Origin: Vibrio coralliilyticus ATCC BAA-450 | Lineage (GTDB): Bacteria > Pseudomonadota > Gammaproteobacteria > Enterobacterales > Vibrionaceae | Assembly (NCBI RefSeq): GCF_000176135.1 | Contig: NZ_ACZN01000010.1 | Span: 18,637-82,636 of the forward strand | Reading direction: 5' to 3' | Length of the DNA stretch: 64,000 bases | Shown here: positions 10,725 to 23,574 of the stretch, in pieces | How positions within the stretch are numbered: the stretch's first letter is position 1 | Layout of the letters: each line of letters begins with the position of its first letter | Position numbers and translations under genes: made by a program | Notes under the pieces: model-generated | The model's input: the letters and a program-made list of their open reading frames with translations, nothing else | Told to the model about the DNA's origin: nothing | The model's database searches: none

Positions 10725-12086
10725 TTATTTGCCAATACAGAAGGAGGAGAAGATACGCCCGAGCAAGTCATCTGAGCTGAACTCTCCGGTGATTTCATTC
10801 AGGTGCTGCTGCGCAATTCTCAGTTCTTCTGCGAGGATTTCGCCCGCCATGTAACCTTCCAGTTGCTGCTGACCTATATCAAGGTGTTCAGCAGCTTTTT
10901 CCAGCGCTTCTAGGTGACGACGACGAGCCATAAAGCCACCTTCGTGCCCACCCGCAAAGCCCATGCACTCTTTAAGGTGCGTACGCAGTGATTCGACGCC
11001 CTGACCCGTTCTGGCCGACAGACGAATCAACGTTGGATCGTTAACATGACAGATACCAAGTGTTTCATCGGTTTGATCGACTTTATTGCGGATCACTGTC
11101 ATGCCGATATTGCTCGGCAATCGATCGACGAAGTCAGGCCAAATCTCTTTCGGGTCAGTGGCATCTGTGGTGGTGCCATCGACCATAAACAAGACGCGGT
11201 CGGCTTGCTCGATTTCTTCCCACGCACGTTCGATACCTATCTTTTCGACTTCATCTGACGCATCGCGTAGACCTGCGGTATCAATGATGTGCAGTGGCAT
11301 GCCATCAATATGGATATGCTCTCTCAATACATCTCGGGTGGTGCCAGCAATATCGGTCACAATGGCAGACTCTTTACCCGATAGAGCGTTTAGAAGGCTG
11401 GACTTGCCCGCATTTGGACGACCGGCGATGACTACTTTCATCCCTTCGCGCATGATAGCGCCTTGTGTCGCTTCTTTGCGCACGGCGGTGAGGTTATCAA
11501 TAATCGTCTGTAGGTCGGCAGAGACTTTACCATCGGCAAGAAAATCGATTTCTTCTTCGGGGAAATCAATTGCGGCTTCGACGTAGATACGTAGGTGTAT
11601 CAGAGATTCTACCAAGGTTTGAATTCGGTTTGAAAACGCGCCTTGAAGCGATTTAAGGGCCGATTTTGCCGCTTGTTCTGAGCTGGCATCAATTAAGTCC
11701 GCAATGGCTTCGGCTTGAGCTAAATCGAGCTTATCGTTGAGGAAGGCGCGCTCTGAAAACTCACCTGGGCGAGCGGTGCGGATGCCGGGAATTTGCAGGA
11801 TGCGTTTGATCAGCATATCCATTACGACTGGGCCGCCATGGCCTTGCAGTTCTAGGACATCTTCGCCAGTAAAGGAGTTCGGATTAGGGAAATAGAGCGC
11901 GATCCCCTGATCGAGCTGAGTGCCATCCTGAGCCGTAAATGACAGATACTCTGCGTATCTTGGACGTAATTCTTTGCCTGTTACCTCAGAAGCGACTTTG
12001 GCCGCAAGGGGACCGGATACGCGAATAATGCCGACACCGCCTCGTCCGGGCGCAGTCGCTTGAGCGACAATGGTCTCTGTAGTCAT
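10725..12086 (-). CDS. mnmE: tRNA modification GTPase MnmE
   Basis: MnmE (TrmE) is the GTPase partner of MnmG in U34 tRNA modification. The 453 residues contain an N-terminal tetrahydrofolate-binding domain ([20 protein letters not shown]), a helical domain and an inserted G domain. The G domain has G1 [13 protein letters not shown]3 DTAGLRDA and G4 RNKVD. The C-terminal C(I/V/L)GK motif, here FCIGK, supplies the catalytic cysteine region. It is complete, and terminators flank it on both sides. Confidence 0.98.
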   Translation of the reverse strand: MTTETIVAQATAPGRGGVGIIRVSGPLAAKVASEVTGKELRPRYAEYLSFTAQDGTQLDQGIALYFPNPNSFTGEDVLELQGHGGPVVMDMLIKRILQIPGIRTARPGEFSERAFLNDKLDLAQAEAIADLIDASSEQAAKSALKSLQGAFSNRIQTLVESLIHLRIYVEAAIDFPEEEIDFLADGKVSADLQTIIDNLTAVRKEATQGAIMREGMKVVIAGRPNAGKSSLLNALSGKESAIVTDIAGTTRDVLREHIHIDGMPLHIIDTAGLRDASDEVEKIGIERAWEEIEQADRVLFMVDGTTTDATDPKEIWPDFVDRLPSNIGMTVIRNKVDQTDETLGICHVNDPTLIRLSARTGQGVESLRTHLKECMGFAGGHEGGFMARRRHLEALEKAAEHLDIGQQQLEGYMAGEILAEELRIAQQHLNEITGEFSSDDLLGRIFSSFCIGK

Positions 12087-12160
12087 AGTGGTAGCCTTTG
12101 CGATGCATACCCTGTGAGGGTAAATAGTGAATGAGATGAATTGTAATCAGCCAAAAACAA

Positions 12161-12184
12161 AAAGGCGACCTTTTGGTCGCCTTT
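12161..12184 (-). terminator. Terminator after yidC
   Basis: A perfect ten-pair stem AAAGGCGACC/GGTCGCCTTT with a TTTT loop is followed on the minus strand by TTGTTTTTGG. It ends the rpmH-rnpA-yidD-yidC unit just before mnmE. Confidence 0.85.
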
Positions 12185-12206
12185 CTCGATTATTTACGCC
12201 GACTCG

Positions 12207-13826
12207 TTATTTTGAGTGCAAGCCTTTCTTCTCCAGCGCCTTATAAATCAGCGTCTGTTGGATCAGAGTAACGATGTTCGACACTAACCAGTAAAGAACC
12301 AGACCTGATGGGAAGAACAGGAAGAAACCTGTGAACAGAACAGGCATGAACGTCATGATCTTCTGCTGCATTGGATCTGTCACTGTGGTTGGGCTCATCT
12401 TCTGGATCAGGAACATGGATGCACCCATCAGTAGCGGCAAGATGTAGTAAGGGTCTTGCGCTGACAAGTCAGTAATCCAACCAAAGAATGGTGAGTGACG
12501 CAGTTCCACCGATTCCATTAGTGCCCAGTAAAGTGCAATGAAAATAGGCATCTGTAGAAGTAGAGGCAGACAGCCACCCAGTGGGTTTACTTTCTCTTTC
12601 TTGTACAGTTCCATCATTTCTTGGCTCATACGCTGACGGTCATCGCCGATACGCTCACGCATCGCTTGCAGCTTAGGCTGTAGCATGCGCATTTTTGCCA
12701 TTGAAGTGTACTGTGCCTTAGTCAGTGGGTACATAGCACCACGCACAATGAAGGTCAGAACGATGATCGCTAGACCCCAGTTAGACACGAAGCTTTGAAT
12801 GAACGACAGTAGCGTGTGCAGTGGTTTAGCGATAAACCATAGCCAGCCATAATCCACAACCAAGTCTAGATTCGGCGCAGTTTCTGCCATTTCTTGCTGA
12901 AGTTTCGGACCTACCCAAAGTGTCGCGTTGAATTTTGCTGAGTCACCCGTTGCGATGGTTTTGTTCGGCATACGAACACCAATGTCACCCAGGTTACCAA
13001 TCACGCGAGTGTACAGGTTAGTACCTGGCTCGTTGCGAGGGATCCATGCAGACGCGAAGTAGTGTTGGATCATTGCTGCCCAACCCTGACCGTCTGGTAG
13101 GGTGATTGACAGGTTACGATCCTGCATATCGTCAAAGCTGTATTTCTTGTAACGCGTTTCTTCTGTTGAGTACGCACCGCCACGGTAAGTTGGCATAGTG
13201 ATGCTGCCGCCCGCGTCCATCAAGTTTTGGCGCAGGTGAGCGTACATACCAAATGTCGCGTTGCTACCTGAGTTGTTGACTACATCGTATTCAACGTCAA
13301 CCGCGTAGCTGCCACGCTTAACAATAAATGTTTTGGTGTACTCAAGGCCATTTGCTTGGTATGTCATTGGGATGCGAAGTTCATCCTGACCGTCTTCCAG
13401 AGTGAAGCTATCTGCATTCACTGAGTAAGCCGGACGATTTGAGCTACTCAGATCGATACCTTGAGGACCCACTAGACCACTTTGCGCAATGAATTGGTGA
13501 CCTGGCTCGTTCTTCAGTAGAACGAATGGGTCTGATGAATCCAGTTCTGCAGAGTATTGATTGAGGTCTGCAGTGATAACATCACCACCAACCGTATCAA
13601 TCGACAGAGTCAAGACGTCAGTTGTCACGGTAATCGTTTTAGCAGACGCTTGCTGCGCAGGCGCGGGATCTAAATCATCCGCAAGAGTAGGGGCAGGTAG
13701 AGTACTGCTTGATTGTGCCTGTTCAACCGGCTGTGGTGCTGGGTTCTTTGCGACTTGCCATTGTTGAAACAACAAGAAAGAAACCAGTGCTAGCGCGATT
13801 AACAGGATATTACGTTGAGAATCCAT
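12207..13826 (-). CDS. yidC: Membrane protein insertase YidC
   Basis: YidC inserts and folds inner-membrane proteins, alone or with SecYEG, including Fo subunits a and c. The 539 residues begin with one N-terminal transmembrane segment ([20 protein letters not shown]) and a large periplasmic beta domain to about residue 330. Five C-terminal transmembrane segments follow, with the conserved amphipathic and hydrophilic-groove region ([20 protein letters not shown]). The C-terminal tail is basic. It follows yidD with two bases between the genes. Confidence 0.98.
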   Translation of the reverse strand: MDSQRNILLIALALVSFLLFQQWQVAKNPAPQPVEQAQSSSTLPAPTLADDLDPAPAQQASAKTITVTTDVLTLSIDTVGGDVITADLNQYSAELDSSDPFVLLKNEPGHQFIAQSGLVGPQGIDLSSSNRPAYSVNADSFTLEDGQDELRIPMTYQANGLEYTKTFIVKRGSYAVDVEYDVVNNSGSNATFGMYAHLRQNLMDAGGSITMPTYRGGAYSTEETRYKKYSFDDMQDRNLSITLPDGQGWAAMIQHYFASAWIPRNEPGTNLYTRVIGNLGDIGVRMPNKTIATGDSAKFNATLWVGPKLQQEMAETAPNLDLVVDYGWLWFIAKPLHTLLSFIQSFVSNWGLAIIVLTFIVRGAMYPLTKAQYTSMAKMRMLQPKLQAMRERIGDDRQRMSQEMMELYKKEKVNPLGGCLPLLLQMPIFIALYWALMESVELRHSPFFGWITDLSAQDPYYILPLLMGASMFLIQKMSPTTVTDPMQQKIMTFMPVLFTGFFLFFPSGLVLYWLVSNIVTLIQQTLIYKALEKKGLHSK

Positions 13827-13828
13827 CG

Positions 13829-14086
13829 TTATTTATCTCTGTCTTGTTTCTGGACTGGTGGAACGGGATCAAAACCGCCCTCATTCAAAGGGTGGCATTT
13901 TAATAGACGTTTGCTTGATAACCAACACCCTTTTACAAAACCGTGAGCTTTTAGTGCTTCTATGGCGTAAGTAGAGCAGGTTGGAGTAAAACGACAGCGT
14001 GGTCCGATAAGCGGACTAATGAGACCTTGATAAAGACGGACGAATCCGATTGCTACCCACGCGAAGGGCGAGACAGGCGCTGCCAT
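13829..14086 (-). CDS. yidD: Membrane protein insertion efficiency factor YidD
   Basis: This small protein aids YidC-dependent insertion. It has 85 residues with an amphipathic N-terminus ([18 protein letters not shown]) and the family signature [19 protein letters not shown] with its conserved cysteines. [13 protein letters not shown] is the conserved C-terminal motif. It overlaps the 3' end of rnpA by 34 bases, the usual arrangement in this operon. Confidence 0.96.
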   Translation of the reverse strand: MAAPVSPFAWVAIGFVRLYQGLISPLIGPRCRFTPTCSTYAIEALKAHGFVKGCWLSSKRLLKCHPLNEGGFDPVPPVQKQDRDK

Positions 14087-14409
14087 AATTTATCAAACAG
14101 TTTGAACATTTCTTCATTGCTCAGATCTTGGGCGCTTTTCTTGGCAATCACAACAAAATCTTTGTGAGCAAGCTGGTGTTGATTGTTACGAAAGCTTTCA
14201 CGAGCAAGGCGTTTAAAACGATTACGACCAACAGCGGTTTTAATCTGTTTTTTGGGAACGGCTAAACCTAATCGAGGGTGAGATAGGTTGTTATTGCGAG
14301 CAATGATGGTGAAATGTGGTGAGCCAGCTCGATGAGCTTGCTGGAAGACATTTTGATAATGCTCGGGAGTTAACAAACGTAACTCCCGATCGAACGCGTA
14401 CGTTTTCAA
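14053..14409 (-). CDS. rnpA: Ribonuclease P protein component
   Basis: This basic protein binds the RNase P RNA and the 5' leader of precursor tRNA. The 118 residues match the family. The conserved RNR region [13 protein letters not shown] lies near residue 58, with [18 protein letters not shown] just before it. It lies 12 bases after rpmH and overlaps yidD at its end. Confidence 0.97.
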   Translation of the reverse strand: MKTYAFDRELRLLTPEHYQNVFQQAHRAGSPHFTIIARNNNLSHPRLGLAVPKKQIKTAVGRNRFKRLARESFRNNQHQLAHKDFVVIAKKSAQDLSNEEMFKLFDKLWQRLSRPSRG

Positions 14410-14421
14410 AATAATCGAAGA

Positions 14422-14556
14422 TTACTTAGAAAGACGCTTACGGCCTTTTGCACGACGTGCATTGATTGTTGCACGACCGTTCTTAGTAGCCATACGTGCA
14501 CGGAAACCGTGAGTACGCTTGCGCTTTAGAACTGAAGGTTGAAAAGTGCGTTTCAT
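14422..14556 (-). CDS. rpmH: 50S ribosomal protein L34
   Basis: This 44-residue, highly basic ribosomal protein was found by reading the minus strand. It begins [20 protein letters not shown] and ends KGRKRLSK, the near-invariant L34 sequence. The AAGGT upstream of the ATG serves as ribosome site. It is the first gene of the rpmH-rnpA-yidD-yidC operon. Confidence 0.98.
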   Translation of the reverse strand: MKRTFQPSVLKRKRTHGFRARMATKNGRATINARRAKGRKRLSK

Positions 14557-14670
14557 GATAATTACCTTTACTGATCAGTAGTTTTAGGTTCTTAGTTAAC
14601 CCGGCGTGGGCCATTTGGTCTTCTTTATATATAAAGAGGACAAACCGACGCCTCTCAACAAAGAGGCGGA

Positions 14671-14699
14671 ATTGTAATCACAGTCACACAAAGTGTCAA
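14671..14699 (-). promoter_or_regulatory. Strong promoter for rpmH-rnpA-yidD-yidC
   Basis: Minus-strand TTGACA (14694–14699) and TACAAT (14671–14676) are 17 bases apart, close to the sigma-70 ideal. They lie about 115 bases upstream of rpmH. A GCCTCT/AGAGGC hairpin falls near the expected transcript start. Confidence 0.75.
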
Positions 14700-14786
14700 T
14701 CATTGAGCAACTGCTAAATTCCGGCCGGGCGATTATACGTAGTGTGAGCAAAATCTCAAGGATCAAGCGATCTTCTTTGGTGATCT

Positions 14787-15524
14787 TTACTCAGCGCCTA
14801 CTTGGCGAAGGAATCTCTGTAAACGAGGATCCTGTGGATTATTAAAGATATCCTGTGGAGAGCCTTGCTCAACGATATTGCCTTCCGCCATAAAGATCAC
14901 GCGATCCGCCACTTCTCGGGCGAACTGCATTTCGTGTGTGACCACCAGCATGGTTTGGTGTTTAGTCGCTAACTCCTTCATTAACTGAAGAACTTCGCCG
15001 ACCCACTCAGGATCTAGTGCTGAGGTCGGTTCGTCAAACAGCAATAATTCGGGTTGCAGTGCCATCGCACGTCCGATACCCACACGTTGCTGCTGGCCAC
15101 CAGACAGCGCCGCTGGATAACTGTCTCCTTTATCGCCAAGGCCGATGTCGTCAAGAATCTGCTGAGCGCGTGCCAATGCTTGGTCTTTCTTCCAGCCGCG
15201 AACGGTGATGAGGCCTTCAGCAATATTCTGACGGGCGGTCATATGGGCAAACAAGGCATAGTTCTGGAAAACAAACCCTGTCTTACGGCGCAGAGCTAAT
15301 ACTTCCGCTTTGGTGTGCTTTTCAGTATCCACGCTTACGTCATCAATGGTGATGACGCCTTTGTCGGCATTTTCTAGAAAATTCACCGTGCGCAGCAGGG
15401 TGGATTTGCCCGTACCGCTAGAGCCGATAATGACAATAATCTCGCCCTGTTTGATATCGAGATCGATGCCTTTAAGGACTTCTGTCTCACCAAAGCGTTT
15501 GTGAATGTTATCTAACTTGATCAT
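14787..15524 (-). CDS. Polar amino-acid ABC transporter, ATP-binding protein
   Basis: This is the cytoplasmic ATPase of an amino-acid importer of the PAAT family. The 245 residues hold Walker A GSSGTGKST (about 33–41), the Q-loop region FVFQNYALFAHM, signature LSGGQQQR, Walker B LLLFDEPTSALD and the switch histidine VVTHEMQFA. The ATG overlaps the permease stop (ATGA), so the two are translationally coupled. Sequence style resembles cystine or arginine uptake ATPases, but I would not fix the substrate from sequence. Confidence 0.93.
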   Translation of the reverse strand: MIKLDNIHKRFGETEVLKGIDLDIKQGEIIVIIGSSGTGKSTLLRTVNFLENADKGVITIDDVSVDTEKHTKAEVLALRRKTGFVFQNYALFAHMTARQNIAEGLITVRGWKKDQALARAQQILDDIGLGDKGDSYPAALSGGQQQRVGIGRAMALQPELLLFDEPTSALDPEWVGEVLQLMKELATKHQTMLVVTHEMQFAREVADRVIFMAEGNIVEQGSPQDIFNNPQDPRLQRFLRQVGAE

Positions 15525-16192
15525 CTTACGTATGCCTTATTCAACTTAGCTTCTGCCCAGATTTGCACGCGAGTCAGTATTACTACAACGCCCCAGTAAA
15601 TCAGCGCAACGGCAAGGAAAGCTTCGAAAAAGCGGAAGCTGGATGACGCTTCCATTTGCGCTTTTGCCATGATCTCCGCCACACCTAGCGTAAAGGCCAA
15701 TGAGGTCGATTTGATCATATCAATGAAGTAGTTCATCAATGACGGCAGCGCCACACGCGTTGCCTGCGGCAAGATCACTCGGCGCATCGCTTGAGTCGTT
15801 GTCATGCCCACAGACAGGCTGGCTTCCATCTGGCTACGATCGATACCAATGATCGCGGCGCGGATACTCTCCGCCATGTATGCGGCAAAGTGCAGAGTCA
15901 AACCAATCACCGCGGCGCTGAATGCATCCAGACCGACTAGGAACGGAAAAATCTGCGGTAAGCCGTAGTAAAGCAGAAACAGTTGAACCAACAGTGGTGT
16001 ACCACGGAAGAAGCTGATGTACAGCTGGCTTAACTGATCAAGAACGGGAACGCGAAATACACGGATATTCGCTAAAATGACGGCCAAAATCAGTGAAAAT
16101 ACTAAACCCCATGTCGCCATTTCCATGGTGGTGCCCAGATACTTGAGTAGTATCGGCATCAGGTTCAGCATGTAGTTAAAATCGAATCCCAT
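15521..16192 (-). CDS. Polar amino-acid ABC transporter, permease
   Basis: This inner-membrane permease has 223 residues and about five hydrophobic segments. It carries the EAA loop typical of the HisMQ/GlnP type: EASLSVGMTTTQAMRRVILPQA near residue 118. The conserved FRGTPLLVQLFLLYYGLP segment lies near residue 65. It is encoded between the binding protein and the ATPase. A single permease gene implies a homodimer. Confidence 0.93.
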   Translation of the reverse strand: MGFDFNYMLNLMPILLKYLGTTMEMATWGLVFSLILAVILANIRVFRVPVLDQLSQLYISFFRGTPLLVQLFLLYYGLPQIFPFLVGLDAFSAAVIGLTLHFAAYMAESIRAAIIGIDRSQMEASLSVGMTTTQAMRRVILPQATRVALPSLMNYFIDMIKSTSLAFTLGVAEIMAKAQMEASSSFRFFEAFLAVALIYWGVVVILTRVQIWAEAKLNKAYVR

Positions 16193-16233
16193 AACGTATC
16201 CCAGTTAAAAATAAGCTTCTATACAAAAAGCAA

Positions 16234-16265
16234 AACCCACTGCAAAGGAAGGAAAGCAGTGGGTT
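16234..16265 (-). terminator. Intra-operon hairpin between binding protein and permease
   Basis: A perfect ten-pair stem AACCCACTGC/GCAGTGGGTT surrounds a 12-base purine loop. On the minus strand it is followed by TTTGCTTTTT. It probably acts as a partial terminator or mRNA-stabilising hairpin that lets the binding protein be made in excess of the membrane parts. Confidence 0.65.
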
Positions 16266-16317
16266 AAGAGCAAATCCGGTTGAGTACCTCAACCAGACGA
16301 GCAATACTCAACAGTGG

Positions 16318-17064
16318 TTATTTAGTGATATCAGCACCAAACCACTTCTGAGAAATTTTCTCTAGTGTACCGTCAGCACGCATTTCAGCCAGTGCTTTAT
16401 TCACTTCAGCCTGAAGCTTTTTGCCGTTGTCATTGTCAACGAAAGGCCAAGCGTTTTGAATCGTCTCAAACGGTTCGCCAGCAAGTTGCAGAGGTAGACC
16501 AGTTTTTTTGATCAGCTCAAGAGCCGATAGACGGTCCATTACAAACGCGTCTGCACGACCAAGTGCTACATCGTGTTCGATACCTGTATCGTAAGTCTTG
16601 ATGTTGATCTTGCCGTCTTTGTCGTAGTTGCGTAGCAACTGCTCAAAGTTTGAACCTAGGTTAACCGCCACCGTTTTGCCTTCAAGATCTTTAATACCTT
16701 GGATGCTGTCGTTGCCTTTACGAACAGTGATCTGCGCACCATCAACAACGTATGGGTCAGCAAAAAGGTATTTGGCTTTACGAGCATCCGTCATCGTGAT
16801 CTGGTTTGAAATCGTATCAATACGACCTGTCTCTAGCAGACCAAACAAACCAGAAAAGTTTGCCGTAACGTATTCCACTTTGTAATCGTTACGCTTACCA
16901 ATCTCATCCCATAGGTCCACTTCGAAGCCTTGCAGCTTGTCTTGCTGAACGAAAGTGAATGGGAAGTAGCGGCCAGACATACCGACTTTAACTTCAGTCG
17001 CGGCTTGAACCGTCGCAGCAGAAAGCGCAATTGCTGCTACAGCAGCTTTAATCCAGTTTTTCAT
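16318..17064 (-). CDS. Polar amino-acid ABC transporter, periplasmic substrate-binding protein
   Basis: This solute-binding protein (family 3) has 248 residues. I start at MKNWIKAAVAAIALSAATVQ, which forms a classic Sec signal peptide ending near AQA-like VQA|A; an upstream in-frame start would spoil the signal sequence. The mature part has the SBP_bac_3 pattern GMSGRYFPFTFVQQDKLQGF, then GFEVDLWDEIGKR, and a C-terminal EKISQKWFG. It is the first gene of the three-gene operon. The substrate is undetermined. Confidence 0.93.
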   Translation of the reverse strand: MKNWIKAAVAAIALSAATVQAATEVKVGMSGRYFPFTFVQQDKLQGFEVDLWDEIGKRNDYKVEYVTANFSGLFGLLETGRIDTISNQITMTDARKAKYLFADPYVVDGAQITVRKGNDSIQGIKDLEGKTVAVNLGSNFEQLLRNYDKDGKINIKTYDTGIEHDVALGRADAFVMDRLSALELIKKTGLPLQLAGEPFETIQNAWPFVDNDNGKKLQAEVNKALAEMRADGTLEKISQKWFGADITK

Positions 17065-17481
17065 AGTACAACTCCATAGTTTTATGGGCACAAATACTAC
17101 TGTCACTTTAGTTAATTAGATAAATAACCAAGAGCAATAACCTAGACGCCTGTGGAATAAGATAGCTTACTAAAGGTGGCCAGTCGTGTGAGTAAAGACG
17201 TAGCAAAAAATAAAAAGACGAGATTGGAATAAAATCACACCTTGCGAAAGCTTGATTCACAGACTTATCACCAGATGGCGGATCTGTGAGAAAAAGCGCA
17301 AATGTGGATCCTTATGTGAGTAAGAATAGGGCAGCTTGTGTTGATCTAGCGGATAATGACGTAAATATTGTGAATAACTTAGATCTTATTCACTGGATCG
17401 TCGATCATTTGCTGGCGATCTTGGTTATCAACAGGTAAAATTGCCAATCTTTTTCGATCATTAACTTTGAGTGGGGGCACC
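17065..17481 (+). promoter_or_regulatory. dnaA control region with DnaA boxes and GATC cluster
   Basis: The 417 bases between the divergent binding-protein gene and dnaA hold no gene I can support. DnaA-box-like sites are TGTGAATAA (17369–17377), TTATTCACT (17386–17394) and TTATCAACA (17425–17433). Eight GATC sites fall between 17281 and 17459, far above chance. This fits autorepression of dnaA by DnaA and sequestration by SeqA, both established for related bacteria. I could not place the -35/-10 boxes with confidence. Confidence 0.7.
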
Positions 17482-18888
17482 GTGTCATCTTCGCTTTGGT
17501 TGCAATGTATGCAGCAGCTTCAAGAAGAGCTACCAGCTACAGAATTCAGTATGTGGGTACGTCCGTTACAAGCGGAGCTCAATGACAATACTCTCACTTT
17601 ATTTGCGCCTAACCGTTTTGTAATGGATTGGGTTCGCGATCGTTACCTCAACAGCATTAATCGTTTGTTGCAGGAATACTGTGGCAATGACATCCCAAGT
17701 TTACGCTTTGAAGTGGGGAGTCGCCCTGTTTCTGCACCTAAGCCAGCGCCGAAACGTACGCCAGCTGATGTGGCGGCAGAATCTTCAGCACCCGCTCAGC
17801 TCCAAGCGCGTAAGCCAGTACACAAAACCTGGGATGACGACGAGCAACAGGTGGCAGAGATCAACCACCGCTCAAATGTAAACATCAAGCACAAGTTCAA
17901 CAACTTCGTTGAAGGTAAATCAAACCAACTCGGTTTAGCGGCCGCTCGTCAGGTGGCTGATAATCCAGGTGCAGCGTACAACCCGTTATTCCTCTACGGC
18001 GGCACAGGTTTAGGTAAGACTCACCTGTTGCACGCGGTGGGCAATGCGATTGTGGATAACAAGCCGAACGCCAAAGTGGTTTACATGCACTCTGAGCGAT
18101 TTGTTCAGGACATGGTAAAAGCGCTGCAAAACAACGCGATTGAAGAGTTTAAACGCTACTACCGCAGTGTTGACGCCCTGCTGATCGATGACATCCAATT
18201 CTTTGCCAATAAAGAGCGCTCTCAGGAAGAGTTCTTCCATACCTTCAATGCGCTTTTAGAAGGTAATCAACAGATCATTTTGACTTCTGACCGCTATCCA
18301 AAAGAGATCAGTGGCGTAGAAGATCGCTTAAAATCCCGCTTTGGTTGGGGATTGACGGTAGCGATCGAGCCGCCTGAATTGGAAACCCGTGTCGCGATCT
18401 TGATGAAAAAAGCCGAAGATCACCAAATACACCTTGCTGATGAAGTAGCGTTCTTTATTGCTAAACGACTGCGCTCCAACGTACGTGAACTGGAAGGCGC
18501 GTTAAACCGCGTGATTGCTAATGCCAACTTTACCGGTCGCCCAATCACCATCGATTTTGTCCGTGAAGCACTGCGTGACTTACTGGCTCTACAAGAAAAG
18601 CTGGTGACGATCGATAATATTCAAAAGACGGTGGCGGAATACTACAAAATTAAAGTCGCTGATCTGCTGTCTAAGCGTCGTTCGCGCTCGGTTGCGCGTC
18701 CGCGCCAGCTAGCGATGGCGCTTGCAAAAGAGCTGACTAACCATAGCTTGCCTGAAATTGGTGATGCTTTTGGTGGCCGAGACCATACCACTGTTCTTCA
18801 CGCCTGCCGTAAAATTGAACAACTGCGCGAAGAGAGTCACGACATCAAGGAAGATTATTCTAACCTGATTCGTACCCTTTCTTCTTAA
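17482..18888 (+). CDS. dnaA: Chromosomal replication initiator protein DnaA
   Basis: This AAA+ initiator binds DnaA boxes and opens oriC. I use the GTG start giving [20 protein letters not shown] (468 residues), matching E. coli and other Vibrio DnaA and placed after a GGGGG ribosome site; a TTG five codons earlier is unlikely. Domain I (about 1–85) is followed by a linker. The AAA+ core contains Walker [10 protein letters not shown] and Walker [10 protein letters not shown]. The C-terminal DNA-binding domain carries the DnaA signature [15 protein letters not shown]. dnaN follows after 70 bases. Confidence 0.98.
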   Translation: MSSSLWLQCMQQLQEELPATEFSMWVRPLQAELNDNTLTLFAPNRFVMDWVRDRYLNSINRLLQEYCGNDIPSLRFEVGSRPVSAPKPAPKRTPADVAAESSAPAQLQARKPVHKTWDDDEQQVAEINHRSNVNIKHKFNNFVEGKSNQLGLAAARQVADNPGAAYNPLFLYGGTGLGKTHLLHAVGNAIVDNKPNAKVVYMHSERFVQDMVKALQNNAIEEFKRYYRSVDALLIDDIQFFANKERSQEEFFHTFNALLEGNQQIILTSDRYPKEISGVEDRLKSRFGWGLTVAIEPPELETRVAILMKKAEDHQIHLADEVAFFIAKRLRSNVRELEGALNRVIANANFTGRPITIDFVREALRDLLALQEKLVTIDNIQKTVAEYYKIKVADLLSKRRSRSVARPRQLAMALAKELTNHSLPEIGDAFGGRDHTTVLHACRKIEQLREESHDIKEDYSNLIRTLSS

Positions 18889-18958
18889 ATCACAGTATTC
18901 TAAGCACTAAATAGAATAATACCGTATTAAGCTAAACGAATTCTGATAAGAGCGTACT

Positions 18959-20059
18959 ATGAAATTTTCCATTGAACGTAACCACTTACTTAAACCGCTG
19001 CAGCAAGTGTCTGGCGCGTTAGGTGGTCGTCCAACTCTTCCTATTCTGGGTAACCTGTTACTGAAAGTTGAAGACAATATGTTGTCGATGACGGCAACGG
19101 ATCTGGAAGTCGAGCTTATCAGCCGCGTTGCTCTAGAAGGCGACTTTGAAGCGGGCAGTGTGACGGTTCCCTCGCGTAAATTTTTAGATATCTGTCGTGG
19201 CTTGCCTGACGACTCTGTCATCACCTTTGTTTTAGAAGGTGATCGTGTTCAGGTGCGTTCTGGACGTAGCCGATTCTCTCTATCTACCTTACCTGCTAAC
19301 GATTTCCCGAATATTGAAGATTGGCAGAGTGAAGTTGAAGTCTCGCTGACCCAAGGTGAGCTACGCGGATTGATTGAGAAAACCCAATTCTCGATGGCAA
19401 ACCAGGACGTGCGTTACTACCTCAACGGTATGTTGTTCGAAATTGATGGCACGACACTCCGCAGTGTGGCCACTGATGGTCACCGTATGGCGGTGTCTCA
19501 GGTTCAGCTAGGTGCTGATTTTGCTCAGCAGCAAATCATTGTGCCACGTAAAGGTGTACTGGAACTGGTTAAGTTGTTGGATGCGCCTGAACAGCCTGTG
19601 ACACTACAAATTGGTAGCTCCAATGTGCGTGCCGAAGTGAACAACTTTGTCTTTACCTCTAAGCTGGTGGATGGCCGTTTCCCGGATTACCGCCGCGTGA
19701 TGCCACAAACGACGACCAAAACGCTTGAAGCGGAATGTGATGAGCTGCGTCAGGCGTTCTCGCGTGCCGCTATACTGTCGAATGAAAAATTCCGTGGGGT
19801 GCGCGTCAACTTAGCGGATACGGAAATGCGCATTACCGCCAATAACCCAGAGCAAGAAGAAGCGGAAGAGATGCTGGATGTCAGCTTCGAAGGTGATCCG
19901 ATTGAGATTGGCTTTAACGTCAGCTACGTCTTGGATGTATTAAATACTCTGCGTTGTGAAAAAGTACGCGTGTCGATGTCGGACGCTAACGCCAGTGCCA
20001 TGATTGAAAACGTGGATGACGACGGCGCTATGTACGTGGTAATGCCGATTCGACTCTAG
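18959..20059 (+). CDS. dnaN: DNA polymerase III beta sliding clamp
   Basis: This ring-shaped dimer tethers polymerase to DNA. It has 366 residues in three repeated clamp domains. It begins [20 protein letters not shown] and ends with YVVMPIRL, the conserved C-terminal strand lining the partner-binding cleft. The motifs [12 protein letters not shown] (near residue 24) and TDGHRMAVS (near 173) are typical. It sits between dnaA and recF, with one base between its stop and the recF start. Confidence 0.98.
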   Translation: MKFSIERNHLLKPLQQVSGALGGRPTLPILGNLLLKVEDNMLSMTATDLEVELISRVALEGDFEAGSVTVPSRKFLDICRGLPDDSVITFVLEGDRVQVRSGRSRFSLSTLPANDFPNIEDWQSEVEVSLTQGELRGLIEKTQFSMANQDVRYYLNGMLFEIDGTTLRSVATDGHRMAVSQVQLGADFAQQQIIVPRKGVLELVKLLDAPEQPVTLQIGSSNVRAEVNNFVFTSKLVDGRFPDYRRVMPQTTTKTLEAECDELRQAFSRAAILSNEKFRGVRVNLADTEMRITANNPEQEEAEEMLDVSFEGDPIEIGFNVSYVLDVLNTLRCEKVRVSMSDANASAMIENVDDDGAMYVVMPIRL

Positions 20060-20060
20060 C

Positions 20061-21143
20061 ATGCCGCTTTCACGTCTTATTATTCAGCAGTTTCGCAACA
20101 TTAAAGCCTGTGATATTGAACTATCAGCAGGCTTTAACTTTCTTATAGGTCCGAACGGCAGTGGCAAAACCAGTGTTCTGGAAGCCGTCTACTTGCTCGG
20201 CCACGGCCGCTCTTTTAAAAGCTCTCTAACGGGCAGAGTCATCCAAAATGACTGCGATGAGCTGTTTGTGCACGGTCGTTTTTTGAACTCGGATCAATTT
20301 GAGCTACCAATTGGCATTAATAAGCAGCGTGATGGCTCAACAGAGGTTAAAATAGGCGGTCAATCCGGACAAAAACTGGCTCAATTGGCGCAGGTTCTGC
20401 CGCTGCAATTGATCCATCCGGAAGGGTTTGATTTACTGACGGACGGACCAAAACATCGCCGAGCATTTATCGATTGGGGTGTGTTTCACACTGAGTCGGC
20501 TTTTTATGATGCTTGGGGGCGGTTTAAACGTCTGAATAAACAGCGCAACGCGTTGTTAAAAACGGCCACCAGCTATCGTGAGCTGTCGTATTGGGATCAG
20601 GAGATGGCAAGGTTGGCTGAAAACATCAGCCAGTGGCGAGCCACATATGTTGAGCAGATGACCGAGAAAGCCACGGAAATCTGTCAGACATTTCTCCCCG
20701 AATTTGAGATCCAGCTGAAGTATTACCGAGGATGGGATAAGGACACACCTTATCAGGCAATTCTTGAGAACAACTTTGAACGGGATCAGGCACTGGGTTA
20801 CACCTTTAGTGGTCCGAATAAAGCCGATTTAAAAATTAAAGTGAACGGGACTCCGGTTGAGGATGTTCTGTCACGAGGTCAGCTCAAACTCATGGTATGT
20901 GCATTGCGCGTGGCGCAAGGTCAACACCTCACTGAGATGACCGGCAAGCAATGTGTCTACTTAATTGATGACTTTGCCTCTGAATTAGATAGTCAACGTC
21001 GTAAGCGTCTAGCAGACTGCTTGAAGGAGACGGGGGCGCAAGTTTTTGTCAGTTCTATTACAGAAAGCCAAATCGCCGACATGTTGGACGAAAATGGCAG
21101 GATGTTCCATGTGGAACATGGCACAATAGAACAAAATATATAG
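20061..21143 (+). CDS. recF: DNA replication and repair protein RecF
   Basis: RecF is an SMC-like ATPase that helps load RecA at gaps. The 360 residues have Walker [19 protein letters not shown] (about 30–47), the signature region [13 protein letters not shown] and Walker [13 protein letters not shown]. The gene is coupled to dnaN and followed by gyrB after 13 bases. The C-terminal MFHVEHG codons contain a parS-like palindrome (see finding at 21103–21118). Confidence 0.98.
   Translation: MPLSRLIIQQFRNIKACDIELSAGFNFLIGPNGSGKTSVLEAVYLLGHGRSFKSSLTGRVIQNDCDELFVHGRFLNSDQFELPIGINKQRDGSTEVKIGGQSGQKLAQLAQVLPLQLIHPEGFDLLTDGPKHRRAFIDWGVFHTESAFYDAWGRFKRLNKQRNALLKTATSYRELSYWDQEMARLAENISQWRATYVEQMTEKATEICQTFLPEFEIQLKYYRGWDKDTPYQAILENNFERDQALGYTFSGPNKADLKIKVNGTPVEDVLSRGQLKLMVCALRVAQGQHLTEMTGKQCVYLIDDFASELDSQRRKRLADCLKETGAQVFVSSITESQIADMLDENGRMFHVEHGTIEQNI
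21103..21118. other. parS-like 16-base palindrome inside recF
   Basis: TGTTCCATGTGGAACA differs at three positions from the canonical parS TGTTTCACGTGAAACA and at one position from the variant TGTTCCACGTGGAACA. It lies about 11 kb from oriC, within the usual range for ParB sites. ParB binding is plausible but unproven, and the sequence may simply encode conserved RecF residues. Confidence 0.4.
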
Positions 21144-21153
21144 TGGAAGATAA

Positions 21154-23574
<2,421 letters not shown>

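Noticed and set aside
11086..11586. Plus-strand open frame of 166 codons opposite mnmE
   Set aside because: It lies entirely antisense to the conserved GTPase gene and shows no protein motif or start signal.
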